Positions 17,369-24,623 of a stretch of 64,000 nt of DNA are shown piece after piece. Made by a program: the position numbers and the translations under genes. Below the pieces are notes generated by a model, which was given only the letters and a program-made list of their open reading frames with translations, was not told the origin of the DNA and did no database searches. This DNA comes from Iningainema tapete BLCC-T55 (lineage in GTDB: Bacteria > Cyanobacteriota > Cyanobacteriia > Cyanobacteriales > Nostocaceae), in the NCBI RefSeq assembly GCF_014698965.1, contig NZ_JACXAE010000085.1, positions 1-64,000 on the forward strand, given 5' to 3'. Within the stretch, counting starts at the first letter, position 1; each line of letters begins with the position of its first letter.

Positions 17369-17581
17369 TTGGTTGGATTAAGTGAACTAGAACGTGATGG
17401 AGTGGTGGAGCGTAAGGTTTATGCTGAAGTTCCCCCCAAAGTAGAATACTCCTTGACAGAATTTGGTCGAAGCCTTGAGCCAATTTTGTTGTTGATGCGT
17501 GAGTGGGGAGACAAATATATCAGCAAACTCCTTGAGCAGAAGCAACTTCATGAAGTTGAGTTCGCCCCAATGGAAGAATAA
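17369..17581 (+). pseudogene. HxlR-type regulator, N-terminus deleted
   Basis: The frame encodes [20 protein letters not shown], then [20 protein letters not shown], the wing and C-terminal helix of an HxlR-family winged-helix regulator. The first half, including the recognition helix, is missing, so the product is not expected to bind DNA. HxlR genes often lie divergent from quinone reductase genes, which fits the abutting remnant on the other strand: one deletion probably removed the 5' halves of both. Confidence 0.75.
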
Positions 17582-17699
17582 GCTCAAACTACAACTTTAT
17601 AACGCTTCTTGTTTAGAAACCCTACTGGTAGGGACACGCAGATTATTGTGTCCCTACTGTCGGTGTCAATTGAAGCAAAGTGGAAAATTACTTAATATA

Positions 17700-17729
17700 T
17701 TGACTAAATATGTGTTTACTATTTATAGT
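17700..17729 (+). promoter_or_regulatory. Candidate sigma-70-type promoter of the MarR gene
   Basis: TTGACT at 17700-17705 and TATAGT at 17724-17729 are 18 bases apart, with the MarR ATG 36 bases further on. The CTTAAT-x-x-x-TTGACTA context recurs downstream of the next gene at about 18939, so the element may also be part of a shared regulatory site. Confidence 0.4.
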
Positions 17730-17765
17730 GTAAAAAGAACGGCTCCAAAAGACAACAACCCTTTA

Positions 17766-18233
17766 ATGTCTAATTCGTCCACGCACCAAGAATTTCTGAA
17801 AAAGTGGCGTCGTGTCTTAGCACCCTACGACATGGGTTACAGATTCAAACTGGTGTCACAGCTAATGTACCGCGATTTTTTGGGAAGACTAGAACCTTTT
17901 GGTCTTACTCCCTTTCATTGGTTGGTACTATGTTGTCTGTGGGAGGAGGATGGGCTGCCTACCTCGGTGATTGCCGAGAAACTTGGGCAGTTAGGTGCGA
18001 CATTAACTGGTGTTGTAGATCGGATGGAAGAACGTCACCTTGTGCGTCGAGAGCGTGATGCCTCAGATAGGCGTATAGTGAGAATTTGGCTGACTCCTGA
18101 GGGTGAGAACTTAAAAGAAGTCTTACCCCCATTGGGACAAGAAGTAATTGAAAAAGCTCTTGCTGGAATTTCCGATTCTGAGCGTGAATACATGGAAAAA
18201 ATCTTAGATCGCATTGTGCTGAATTTTTCCTAA
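17766..18233 (+). CDS. MarR family transcriptional regulator
   Basis: A 155-residue winged-helix regulator. It has a helical N-terminus (RFKLVSQLMYRDFLGRLEPF), then FGLTPFHWLVLCCLWEEDGL, the recognition helix region VIAEKLGQLGATLTGVVDRM, and the family's wing signature RRERDASDRRIVRIWLTPEG (about 103-122). A C-terminal dimerisation helix follows. ATG at 17766 is taken because the MarR fold starts there and a promoter-like sequence lies just upstream; the frame stays open much further 5' without similarity. It is followed after 93 bases by a membrane protein gene that it may control. Ligand unknown. Confidence 0.88.
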   Translation: MSNSSTHQEFLKKWRRVLAPYDMGYRFKLVSQLMYRDFLGRLEPFGLTPFHWLVLCCLWEEDGLPTSVIAEKLGQLGATLTGVVDRMEERHLVRRERDASDRRIVRIWLTPEGENLKEVLPPLGQEVIEKALAGISDSEREYMEKILDRIVLNFS

Positions 18234-18326
18234 AGCGTTATCTGGCGATCGCTGGGAAAACTGGAGCTAATTATTTAACGTATTAATTATCAACCTGTTA
18301 AGTAACACCGGAAAAAGGAGAACGAC

Positions 18327-18923
18327 ATGTCAACACACGATATCAAGCTTGACAGTAATATGCCCAAATCTAATGTCAAGGAGAAGGCTCCAAAACTCAG
18401 TGTCAAGCAGAAAAACTGGCTACTAACGTTTCATGTTAGTTTCGCTGCGCTTTGGACTGGAACTGTATTAAGTATGTTGCTCTTAGCATGGAGGAACCAA
18501 CATTCAACCAATCCTGATATTCTGTATGCTCTCAACTCAGCTATTAACCTGTTGGATGATTTCGTTGTCATTCCATCGGCGATCGGTTCTTTGGTAACTG
18601 GCACATTGCTTTGCTGGTTAACCGTCTGGGGATTTTTCAAGTTTTACTGGGTAATTGCCAAGTGGATTGCGACTGTTTTTCTGATTGTCTTTGGTACATT
18701 CTGGCTCTTTCCTTGGGCAAATACTGCGACTGCTATCTCTCAAGAGCAAAAACTACAAGCATTGCAAAATCCGCTTTATATGTTTGATGTTAGAGGTGTA
18801 CTCATTGGTACGCTCGTGCAGGTTCTTTGTCTTCTTGCCATCATTGGCATCTCTTTTCTAAAACCGTGGGGGAGAAGACTTGTCAAAGAGCAAAGTCAGG
18901 CTAAGTCGGTTACTGCCAATTAA
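18327..18923 (+). CDS. DUF2269-like integral membrane protein
   Basis: A 198-residue protein with a charged N-terminal tail of about 33 residues and four to five membrane helices: WLLTFHVSFAALWTGTVLSM, DFVVIPSAIGSLVTGTLLCW, WVIAKWIATVFLIVFGTFWL and GTLVQVLCLLAIIGISFL. The pattern resembles the DUF2269 family of small membrane proteins. A strong Shine-Dalgarno (AAAAAGGAG) precedes the ATG. Its place directly after a MarR regulator suggests regulated expression, possibly under chemical stress; that is inference only. Confidence 0.65.
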   Translation: MSTHDIKLDSNMPKSNVKEKAPKLSVKQKNWLLTFHVSFAALWTGTVLSMLLLAWRNQHSTNPDILYALNSAINLLDDFVVIPSAIGSLVTGTLLCWLTVWGFFKFYWVIAKWIATVFLIVFGTFWLFPWANTATAISQEQKLQALQNPLYMFDVRGVLIGTLVQVLCLLAIIGISFLKPWGRRLVKEQSQAKSVTAN

Positions 18924-18943
18924 ACTTTTCCTAAATACTTAAT

Positions 18944-18975
18944 GTGTTGACTAGTTATATGTTAATAGTCAGCAC
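18944..18975. promoter_or_regulatory. Inverted repeat, possible operator or terminator
   Basis: GTGTTGACTA (18944-18953) faces TAGTCAGCAC (18966-18975), 9 of 10 pairs matching, with a nested ATGTTAA/TTAACAT dyad. It lies just after the DUF2269-like gene. The TTGACTA half also occurs in the MarR promoter, so a MarR operator is possible; a weak terminator is the alternative. Confidence 0.35.
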
Positions 18976-19106
18976 GTTAACATAAAGTAGTACAAGATAT
19001 GCACATAATAATAATGAGTATGAGCGCTTCTAGTGGGTGCGATCGCCCTCTCAATCAAGGTTATAGGTTTTTATTGGCACGCAGATCCTCTATTTCTTGA
19101 CTATTT

Positions 19107-19334
19107 TCATTCTTCTTTAGCTAATAAATCTCGTTTAACTGCTTCGGATATTACCCGTCTTAAATACTTAACTCTTTCTTCTGCACTAAGACTTCGCAAT
19201 GCTTCGTAAATGCTTTGTGGTAGTTTTACACCAGTCACCTGTTTTGCCAGAGGCTCGTTTAACCAATCCTCTGTATACCCTTGATATTGTCGATCTTTAA
19301 ATGCCTGTGTTTGTACTGGATTAGGATTGCTCAT
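19107..19334 (-). CDS. Small conserved cyanobacterial hypothetical protein
   Basis: A 75-residue protein starting MSNPNPVQTQAFKDRQYQ. ATG at 19334 is preferred over an in-frame ATG four codons upstream because this opening recurs in cyanobacterial small proteins. The C-terminal half has a ribbon-helix-helix-like character (VTGVKLPQSIYEALRSLSAE, then YLRRVISEAVKRDLL). It could be a small DNA-binding or antitoxin-like protein, but no partner is adjacent. No function assigned. Confidence 0.6.
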   Translation of the reverse strand: MSNPNPVQTQAFKDRQYQGYTEDWLNEPLAKQVTGVKLPQSIYEALRSLSAEERVKYLRRVISEAVKRDLLAKEE

Positions 19335-19946
19335 AAACGAAAACACATACTAGATTATAAAACCATCATAACCACAGTTAATCAATTATAAAATTGTTAA
19401 TGATTCCCGGTTAACTAGGATACAATATTAATTGTGGAGGAAATGAATCCTTCCCGTACAACTAAAAAAAGGAGGTAAAAAGTCTGACTAACAAAGGTAA
19501 CGGTCGTCGAAACGTATTTGACCCTGTTGTTGTATAGTTACGGTTGTTTCGCAGTTTTTGGGAACGCCAAAACATTATAACTGGCGAGTCAAACGTTATC
19601 GATGATGATGAGGCGAGAGAGGAGCCAGCCCCTACGGGGAATTCAAAAGTCAAAAGTCAAAAGTCAAAATTAAGTATTTTAAAACTTAAAATATGTTAGT
19701 ATTTTAGCATTATTAATAAGAAATTATATAGTAAATAGACATCTCCGAAAAAGAATGTAGAGACTTCGTATTTCGCGTTTCTACAGGGGTTTGAATTGAC
19801 GCATAATTAAATTCGGTCGATGTCTAATTATGATACAAATTTAAAGAAAGGTTGAATAAATAAACTTTTGACTTTTGATTTTTGACTTTTGACTTTTGCG
19901 CAGCGGTGCTAGGGGCTGTTTCATCCACTATTCTAACATTTGCACC
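19335..19946. other. Intergenic region with nested inverted repeats
   Basis: About 610 bases without a clear gene. A perfect AAAGGAGGT lies at about 19468-19476, followed by 17 open codons from CTG 19484 (NKGNGRRNVFDPVVV) to TAG 19535, with no ATG. CAAAAGT-type repeats (19647-19668) are inverted relative to ACTTTTG repeats at 19864-19898. Inside them, TAGACATC (about 19736) and GATGTCTA (about 19818) bound a segment with a degenerate GTAGAGAC palindrome (19756-19785). This looks like layered insertion of small mobile repeats. Confidence 0.6.
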
Positions 19947-20276
19947 ATGAATGATTTAGACGCATATATTGTTGCACCTGTTTATTACCGCGTTGTGCGC
20001 CGTTGTGGTACTCAATGGCATTTTGTTAAAGGTGAGTCTTTTTACAACCCGCTTAACTTACCATCTATGTCGCTGGATGATTTGTTTACGTCTTTTGGTA
20101 TGAGTATGCGTGAAGCTGCCAGTCAACTCGGTAAAATTAATGGTGGTAAAGAAGGATTCTATCTTGTTGATATTATGCACAAACATTACTATTACTGCGG
20201 TACTCTTCCTACTGGTGTTAAAGATAAATTAATTGAGCTTGGAATTGGGCGAAGAGAACCAATAACCGGATGTTAG
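19947..20276 (+). CDS. Hypothetical protein
   Basis: A 109-residue protein opening MNDLDAYIVAPVYYRVVRRC, with a short conserved-looking middle (FGMSMREAASQLGKINGGKE) that could be a helix-turn-helix-like segment, and a C-terminal YLVDIMHKHYYYCGTLPTG. No signal peptide or membrane segment is present. ATG 19947 is the first sensible start; an upstream extension would run into the repeat. Codon use is like its neighbours. No family recognised and no operon partner. Confidence 0.55.
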   Translation: MNDLDAYIVAPVYYRVVRRCGTQWHFVKGESFYNPLNLPSMSLDDLFTSFGMSMREAASQLGKINGGKEGFYLVDIMHKHYYYCGTLPTGVKDKLIELGIGRREPITGC

Positions 20277-20306
20277 TATCATCACAATAGTTCAAATAAT
20301 GGTAAT

Positions 20307-21416
20307 TCATACAACAAGAAATTCTGCCAAGCTTGGTACATCTACCCAAGTGGAAGTGGCATTTGATTGATGTGCTAAATCCATTAATAACTGAGAGTAT
20401 AGGCCTTCTCGTAGGGATGGTGCGATCGCCTCTCCTCGATCTATTGCTTGTACCCAATTATCTACTACACGAATAAAAGCAGAAACACGACCGTCAGCGT
20501 AATTTTTGGGAAATAATAATCGATTGGGAATTTCCATCTCAGTTAACGGTTTCCCTGGTTGACTACCCCAAACACGGAAACCATGTATGTAATCTTTTTG
20601 ATTTTCACTTCCCAACACTAAAGTACCTTTGTCACCATAAACTTCTAGCCAATGGGTGCGCTGTGCATGAACTACAGCACTGATCGAAACTTGGCAAGGT
20701 GTTCCCGAAGCTAACTCTAGCATGAGCATACAGGTGTCATCTGAATCTACTGGCTTTAATTCCCCGGTAGTAGGATCTGGACGTTGGGGAATAGCTGTAG
20801 TAAAATGAGCGTTTAATCTGCGTACAGAACCAAATAACCAGTGGATATAATCAAAAGTATGAGAACCTAAAGATCCTAATGCACCGCCACCTTGCTCTTG
20901 AAGCGAATACCAGTTCCAAGGACGTTGTGCGTTACTTCGAGAAGAACCCAACCAATCAATTCTAATTAAACGTTGAGAACCAACATAGCCTTCTGCTAAA
21001 AGTTCAGAAAATAATTGCCATCCCGGTACAAAGCGAAATTCAAAATCTACAGTAGCAATTACACCTTTTTGTTGTGCTATTTGGTATAATTCTTTGGCTT
21101 CCTTGACATTCAGGGTAACAGGTTTTTCTAGTAATAAGTGTTTTCCGGCTTGCAGTACTGATTTTGCCATTTCATAATGCAAGAACGGTGGTGTGGAAAT
21201 GCTAACTGCTTGCACTTCTTGTAGCTTTAATATATCTGCTAATGTGTTGCAGGCGTGGGGAATATTGTGTGCTTGTGCGATCGCTCTAGCTTTTTCTATA
21301 TCTCGATGATAAACCGCAACTAGCTGTGTGCGAGGATAATTTTCAAATCCTGGAATGTGAACTTTTTGACCAAATCCTGTACCCACAACTGCAACGCCAA
21401 TCACATTTTGATTCAT
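20307..21416 (-). CDS. Gfo/Idh/MocA family NAD(P)-dependent oxidoreductase
   Basis: A 369-residue cytoplasmic dehydrogenase. The N-terminal Rossmann fold begins VAVVGTGFGQKVHIPGF, the ISTPPFLHYEMA segment follows near 90-105, and the diagnostic EKP motif (HLLLEKPVTLN) is near 115-125. The C-terminal alpha/beta half has GGGALGSLGSHTFDYIHWLF near 180-200, which contains the catalytic-type His of the family. Typical substrates are sugars, inositols and related cyclic compounds; which one cannot be told here. Complete and monocistronic, with a repeat-filled spacer upstream. Confidence 0.9.
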   Translation of the reverse strand: MNQNVIGVAVVGTGFGQKVHIPGFENYPRTQLVAVYHRDIEKARAIAQAHNIPHACNTLADILKLQEVQAVSISTPPFLHYEMAKSVLQAGKHLLLEKPVTLNVKEAKELYQIAQQKGVIATVDFEFRFVPGWQLFSELLAEGYVGSQRLIRIDWLGSSRSNAQRPWNWYSLQEQGGGALGSLGSHTFDYIHWLFGSVRRLNAHFTTAIPQRPDPTTGELKPVDSDDTCMLMLELASGTPCQVSISAVVHAQRTHWLEVYGDKGTLVLGSENQKDYIHGFRVWGSQPGKPLTEMEIPNRLLFPKNYADGRVSAFIRVVDNWVQAIDRGEAIAPSLREGLYSQLLMDLAHQSNATSTWVDVPSLAEFLVV

Positions 21417-21445
21417 ACATTTATACCATTTACTAATCTACTGAT

Positions 21446-21512
21446 GCCCGACATTGCCATGTACAGACGCCCGACATTGCCATGTACAGACGCCCCGGTG
21501 GGGCGTCTCTAC
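21446..21512. repeat. Tandem 23-base repeat plus GTAGAGACG-type palindrome
   Basis: A 23-base unit beginning GCCCGACATTGCCATG is repeated exactly in tandem (21446-21468, 21469-21491). It runs into a palindrome GTACAGACGCCCC facing GGGGCGTCTCTAC (21484-21512). The palindrome supplies the stop codon of the minus-strand gene ending at 21509. Confidence 0.85.
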
Positions 21513-21976
21513 CTTAAAAATCTGATTGTAAAAGGGTAACGATAATGCTGCCCCTTATATGCTTTAACTGCTGCAAAACCGACTAAAACAGATTGTGCGA
21601 TCATTAATACTGAAATTAGTGTAATAAGACATGTTACTAAAACATTAAAAATTGTATTTATTTGCCTGGTTGTTAAATTAGTAGTCAAAGCAATACTAAA
21701 TGTCATTACAACCATGACTAAAGAAAGTACGATTACAATTAAAGCATAGATCGAGAGTGACAGTTGAAAATTCAGGGCTTCTCGACCTTGAAAATCAATC
21801 CAGGGGTCTAGAGTTTTTTTCCACCGCCAAATAATCAATGGTCCCAAAGTGCTAAGAAATGGTAAATACAAAGGAATACCAAGAAATAATAGAGAAACTA
21901 ATGGCACCCATAACAAAGCCGAGAGATGACATAACATCGCCCATATGCGCATTTTTTGTTTGGGATTTTCTCTCAT
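21509..21976 (-). CDS. DUF4870 family membrane protein
   Basis: A 155-residue membrane protein with the DUF4870 layout: MRIWAMLCHLSALLWVPLVS as first helix, a conserved loop WIDFQGREALNFQLSLSIYA, then two more helices (LIVIVLSLVMVVMTFSIAL and VLVTCLITLISVLMIAQSVL), and the closing AAVKAYKGQHYRYPFTIRFL. The protein ends where the dispersed palindrome supplies a TAG, so the last few residues may differ from relatives. Function unknown. Confidence 0.82.
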   Translation of the reverse strand: MRENPKQKMRIWAMLCHLSALLWVPLVSLLFLGIPLYLPFLSTLGPLIIWRWKKTLDPWIDFQGREALNFQLSLSIYALIVIVLSLVMVVMTFSIALTTNLTTRQINTIFNVLVTCLITLISVLMIAQSVLVGFAAVKAYKGQHYRYPFTIRFLR

Positions 21977-22046
21977 GGCTTTTTATTTGGTAATGGATCG
22001 CTGGAATGATTCTCCACACTACAACATAAAAAAGCCAATTCATAGG

Positions 22047-23216
22047 TTAAAATCTCAATATTTCTTGGTCATAGTTTTCGGGACGTGGTTCTATTTCCCA
22101 AACAATACCCTCGCCTGGTTGTAGTGCAACTTCGACAAAGAGTTGTTCTACGGCAGTGATGGCGGTATCTTCATTGTTAGGGAAGTCCTGCAAATCTTCG
22201 GTCAGTAATCTGAGTTTAAAGCCACCGGGAACGGCTGCGCCTGTGGCTGAGTTATGCAATTCAAAGCGCCAAGTTGTCAATTTTCCGATTTGTGGTATAA
22301 TTAGTAATTCATAAGATTGACCAGCAATAACTAGCTGACGAGTGATGGCTGCTGTTGATTGTAATTGTTCAACACTACGGGCAGAAGCACCTCTAAGTTG
22401 TATACTAAAGGTAGCCCAACCGATCGCACTGGCAAGTTGAGAAACTCCGTTGTTGAGCCATTGGAGAACAGACCATTGTTCTGGTAATCCCAAGCGTCTT
22501 TGATACAAGCTTTGTCTCCAACCCCCATGCTCAATAAAAGCTCCCCAAATTTGAAAAGGCAGCAATAATCTCGGTGTGATGATCGAGTTTCCCAAACGGG
22601 TAAGCAGATTTTGTGCTTGTTCTAATGATATTTTTGGTAATGGTGCTAACTTATGCTGTGTTGGTTCTTGAGGATTAAGTTGCCGCGCTACTGCCAAAGC
22701 ACTGATATCAGTAATAATTTCAGCGGCTTCAAGGGAATAAGTGCGATCGCTTGGATCGTAAGTTCCCCGAAGCTTAAGTTGTTCATGGGTACAGTAGCCC
22801 CAAACTCTCACGTAACAATCGTCTGGTTCAACTTGTACTGCTAAATAATAATCCCCCGCCCAGCTAGGAATGTCTACCCATTCTTGGGCTACTCGTATTT
22901 CGCTCACATCCATAGCTTCTGAGGGAATCAACACAAATTTCGTTCCATCTGATGTGATTGCAGTTCCATTCACCAGTTCCCAAAAACTGTATAATACATT
23001 AGTACAAGGCCAAGGTACTGCACGCCTCCAGGCGAGATCTTCTTGAAACCATGACAAAACAGCGTTAAGGCAAAGTTTATTCAAATAAGCTTGGTAAAAA
23101 GAAGTAGGGTTAGAAAAAAATTCACTTTGATGCCAAACTTGATTCTGAAATTCTCGTGGTATTTCTAGAATAAGATCGGTAGAGGAAGCGAAAGTAAAAA
23201 TGGCAGGTTCTATCAT
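22047..23216 (-). CDS. DUF1822 family protein
   Basis: A 389-residue protein of the cyanobacterial DUF1822 family. It opens with strand-rich sequence (FTFASSTDLILEIPREFQNQ), has the family's LCLNAVLSWFQEDL helix near residue 50, WVDIPSWAGDYYLAVQVEPD near 135-155, a middle with the QAQNLLTRLGN segment, and a C-terminal VALQPGEGIVWEIEPRP. It lies 61 bases downstream of a sigma-factor gene on the same strand, a pairing seen repeatedly in cyanobacteria, so it probably acts with that regulator. Its biochemical role is unknown. Confidence 0.82.
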   Translation of the reverse strand: MIEPAIFTFASSTDLILEIPREFQNQVWHQSEFFSNPTSFYQAYLNKLCLNAVLSWFQEDLAWRRAVPWPCTNVLYSFWELVNGTAITSDGTKFVLIPSEAMDVSEIRVAQEWVDIPSWAGDYYLAVQVEPDDCYVRVWGYCTHEQLKLRGTYDPSDRTYSLEAAEIITDISALAVARQLNPQEPTQHKLAPLPKISLEQAQNLLTRLGNSIITPRLLLPFQIWGAFIEHGGWRQSLYQRRLGLPEQWSVLQWLNNGVSQLASAIGWATFSIQLRGASARSVEQLQSTAAITRQLVIAGQSYELLIIPQIGKLTTWRFELHNSATGAAVPGGFKLRLLTEDLQDFPNNEDTAITAVEQLFVEVALQPGEGIVWEIEPRPENYDQEILRF

Positions 23217-23277
23217 AATGGTTACTTAAGGAATAGGGAAAAAAGAAGAAAGAAGCGATCGTCAAGAAAGAATTTCT

Positions 23278-24480
23278 TCATTCTCCACTATCTTTTCTTC
23301 TTTCTTCAGGTAATGAAGACGAATTGTAATGAGCCTGCAGCCATTCCTCCATTACCGCACTAGTACTTTTTAATATGTCTGACGTAACAGAAATATGCAG
23401 ATTGTCTTGACTCCATTTTGCCAGCATTTGTAGTAAAGATTCCCTAGTTTTTGTCAATCGCCGCGAGACTGTGTACTGCTGAATTTGCAATTGCTTGGCA
23501 ATTTGCTGCTGTGTCAGTTTTTCTAGGTAATAGAGCCGTAAAATCTCTTGTGCTGATGATTCTAGTTGGGAAACTGCCGCTTTTAACAACTGATTAATCT
23601 CAGACTGCCGCTCAACTCTTGTTTGTTGCTCTTCCTGAGTAATAATTTCATTGAGTAAGGAATCCTGTTCAGTGGCTGGTATATTATCTAACCAATTAGT
23701 TGAATCGTCACTACCATTGGGCGTATTTATCGATGTCAAATTGGGATAAAGATAACTGCGTGCCGCTTTGGCACAATTTTGCAACCAAAATTCTAAAGTT
23801 TTTGCCCCTATCTGCTCTGGAGATTGGGTGTTGTAAGCTTGAGTAATGGCTGACCAAGTTTGCTCGTCAGGTCGAGACAGTTGACGAGTAGTGTTAGCTT
23901 GTGTTGGTATATATATAGACCGGAAACAGTTCCAAGCGGTGATGTAAGCAGAAATAGTTTCTGTAGATAAACCACTAGCTTGCAAAGCCTCGATCATCCG
24001 TTTTTGACTAATTTTACGTAACATCCCCCAATCGGTACAAATATCAACTTCTTGGCGTTGTCGTAAAGTTTCCCGAATCGCACTACCAAAAATGACACTG
24101 GCGTAGTTTTTCAGATTATGACCTTGATTGGGCTTAAAACCCTTGAGGACTTTATCAACCGAGGTAATCGCGATTTGAAAACAGTCGGAGAGTTTGTACT
24201 GACTACTTACAAAACTGGCTGCTGTTCTTTGTGCTGTCCAGTAGCAGGCTTCTTGTAAGTAAGCAATCAGATGTTCTTTGGCTATTTTAGCTTCTAGGTT
24301 TTGCCAACGATTATACCAGAAAAGTACCCAAAAGTTTTCTTGCATTTCTTGTGGAGTTTGTTTGATTACGTTTTGTATACTACGACGCAACCTAGCATCC
24401 GTCGCCCAACCAGCGAAGCGATCGCCAGCAAGTAGCAAAAAAGTTGAAAAGATTTCAATAATGTTTTTCCGAGGATGCAT
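23278..24480 (-). CDS. Sigma-70 family RNA polymerase sigma factor
   Basis: A 400-residue sigma factor. Residues about 95-215 correspond to a divergent region 2 (ITSVDKVLKGFKPNQGHNLK, then YASVIFGSAIRETLRQRQEV). Residues about 295-365 form region 4 with the helix-turn-helix LEKLTQQQIAKQLQIQQYTV followed by SRRLTKTRESLLQML. The long spacer between regions 2 and 4 is typical of a cyanobacterial subgroup that travels with DUF1822. ATG 24480 is chosen because upstream open sequence is not similar to anything and overlaps the divergent kinase gene. Target promoters unknown; a role next to the biosynthetic cluster is possible but unproven. Confidence 0.82.
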   Translation of the reverse strand: MHPRKNIIEIFSTFLLLAGDRFAGWATDARLRRSIQNVIKQTPQEMQENFWVLFWYNRWQNLEAKIAKEHLIAYLQEACYWTAQRTAASFVSSQYKLSDCFQIAITSVDKVLKGFKPNQGHNLKNYASVIFGSAIRETLRQRQEVDICTDWGMLRKISQKRMIEALQASGLSTETISAYITAWNCFRSIYIPTQANTTRQLSRPDEQTWSAITQAYNTQSPEQIGAKTLEFWLQNCAKAARSYLYPNLTSINTPNGSDDSTNWLDNIPATEQDSLLNEIITQEEQQTRVERQSEINQLLKAAVSQLESSAQEILRLYYLEKLTQQQIAKQLQIQQYTVSRRLTKTRESLLQMLAKWSQDNLHISVTSDILKSTSAVMEEWLQAHYNSSSLPEERRKDSGE

Positions 24481-24623
24481 AAAAATAAGCAAGCAGGCAT
24501 ATAGAATGGTAGAAGGAGTCAAATCAAGACACCCCCATAAAACATTACTACAAGAGCTTCTTTCCTTGTTTCGACCAGCAAGCAAAATTCTCACGTCCAA
24601 TAGAAAGGCAGAAGGGAAGACAG

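Noticed and set aside
17387-17587. Antisense open frame across the HxlR remnant
   Set aside because: No family similarity and it opposes a recognisable coding remnant.
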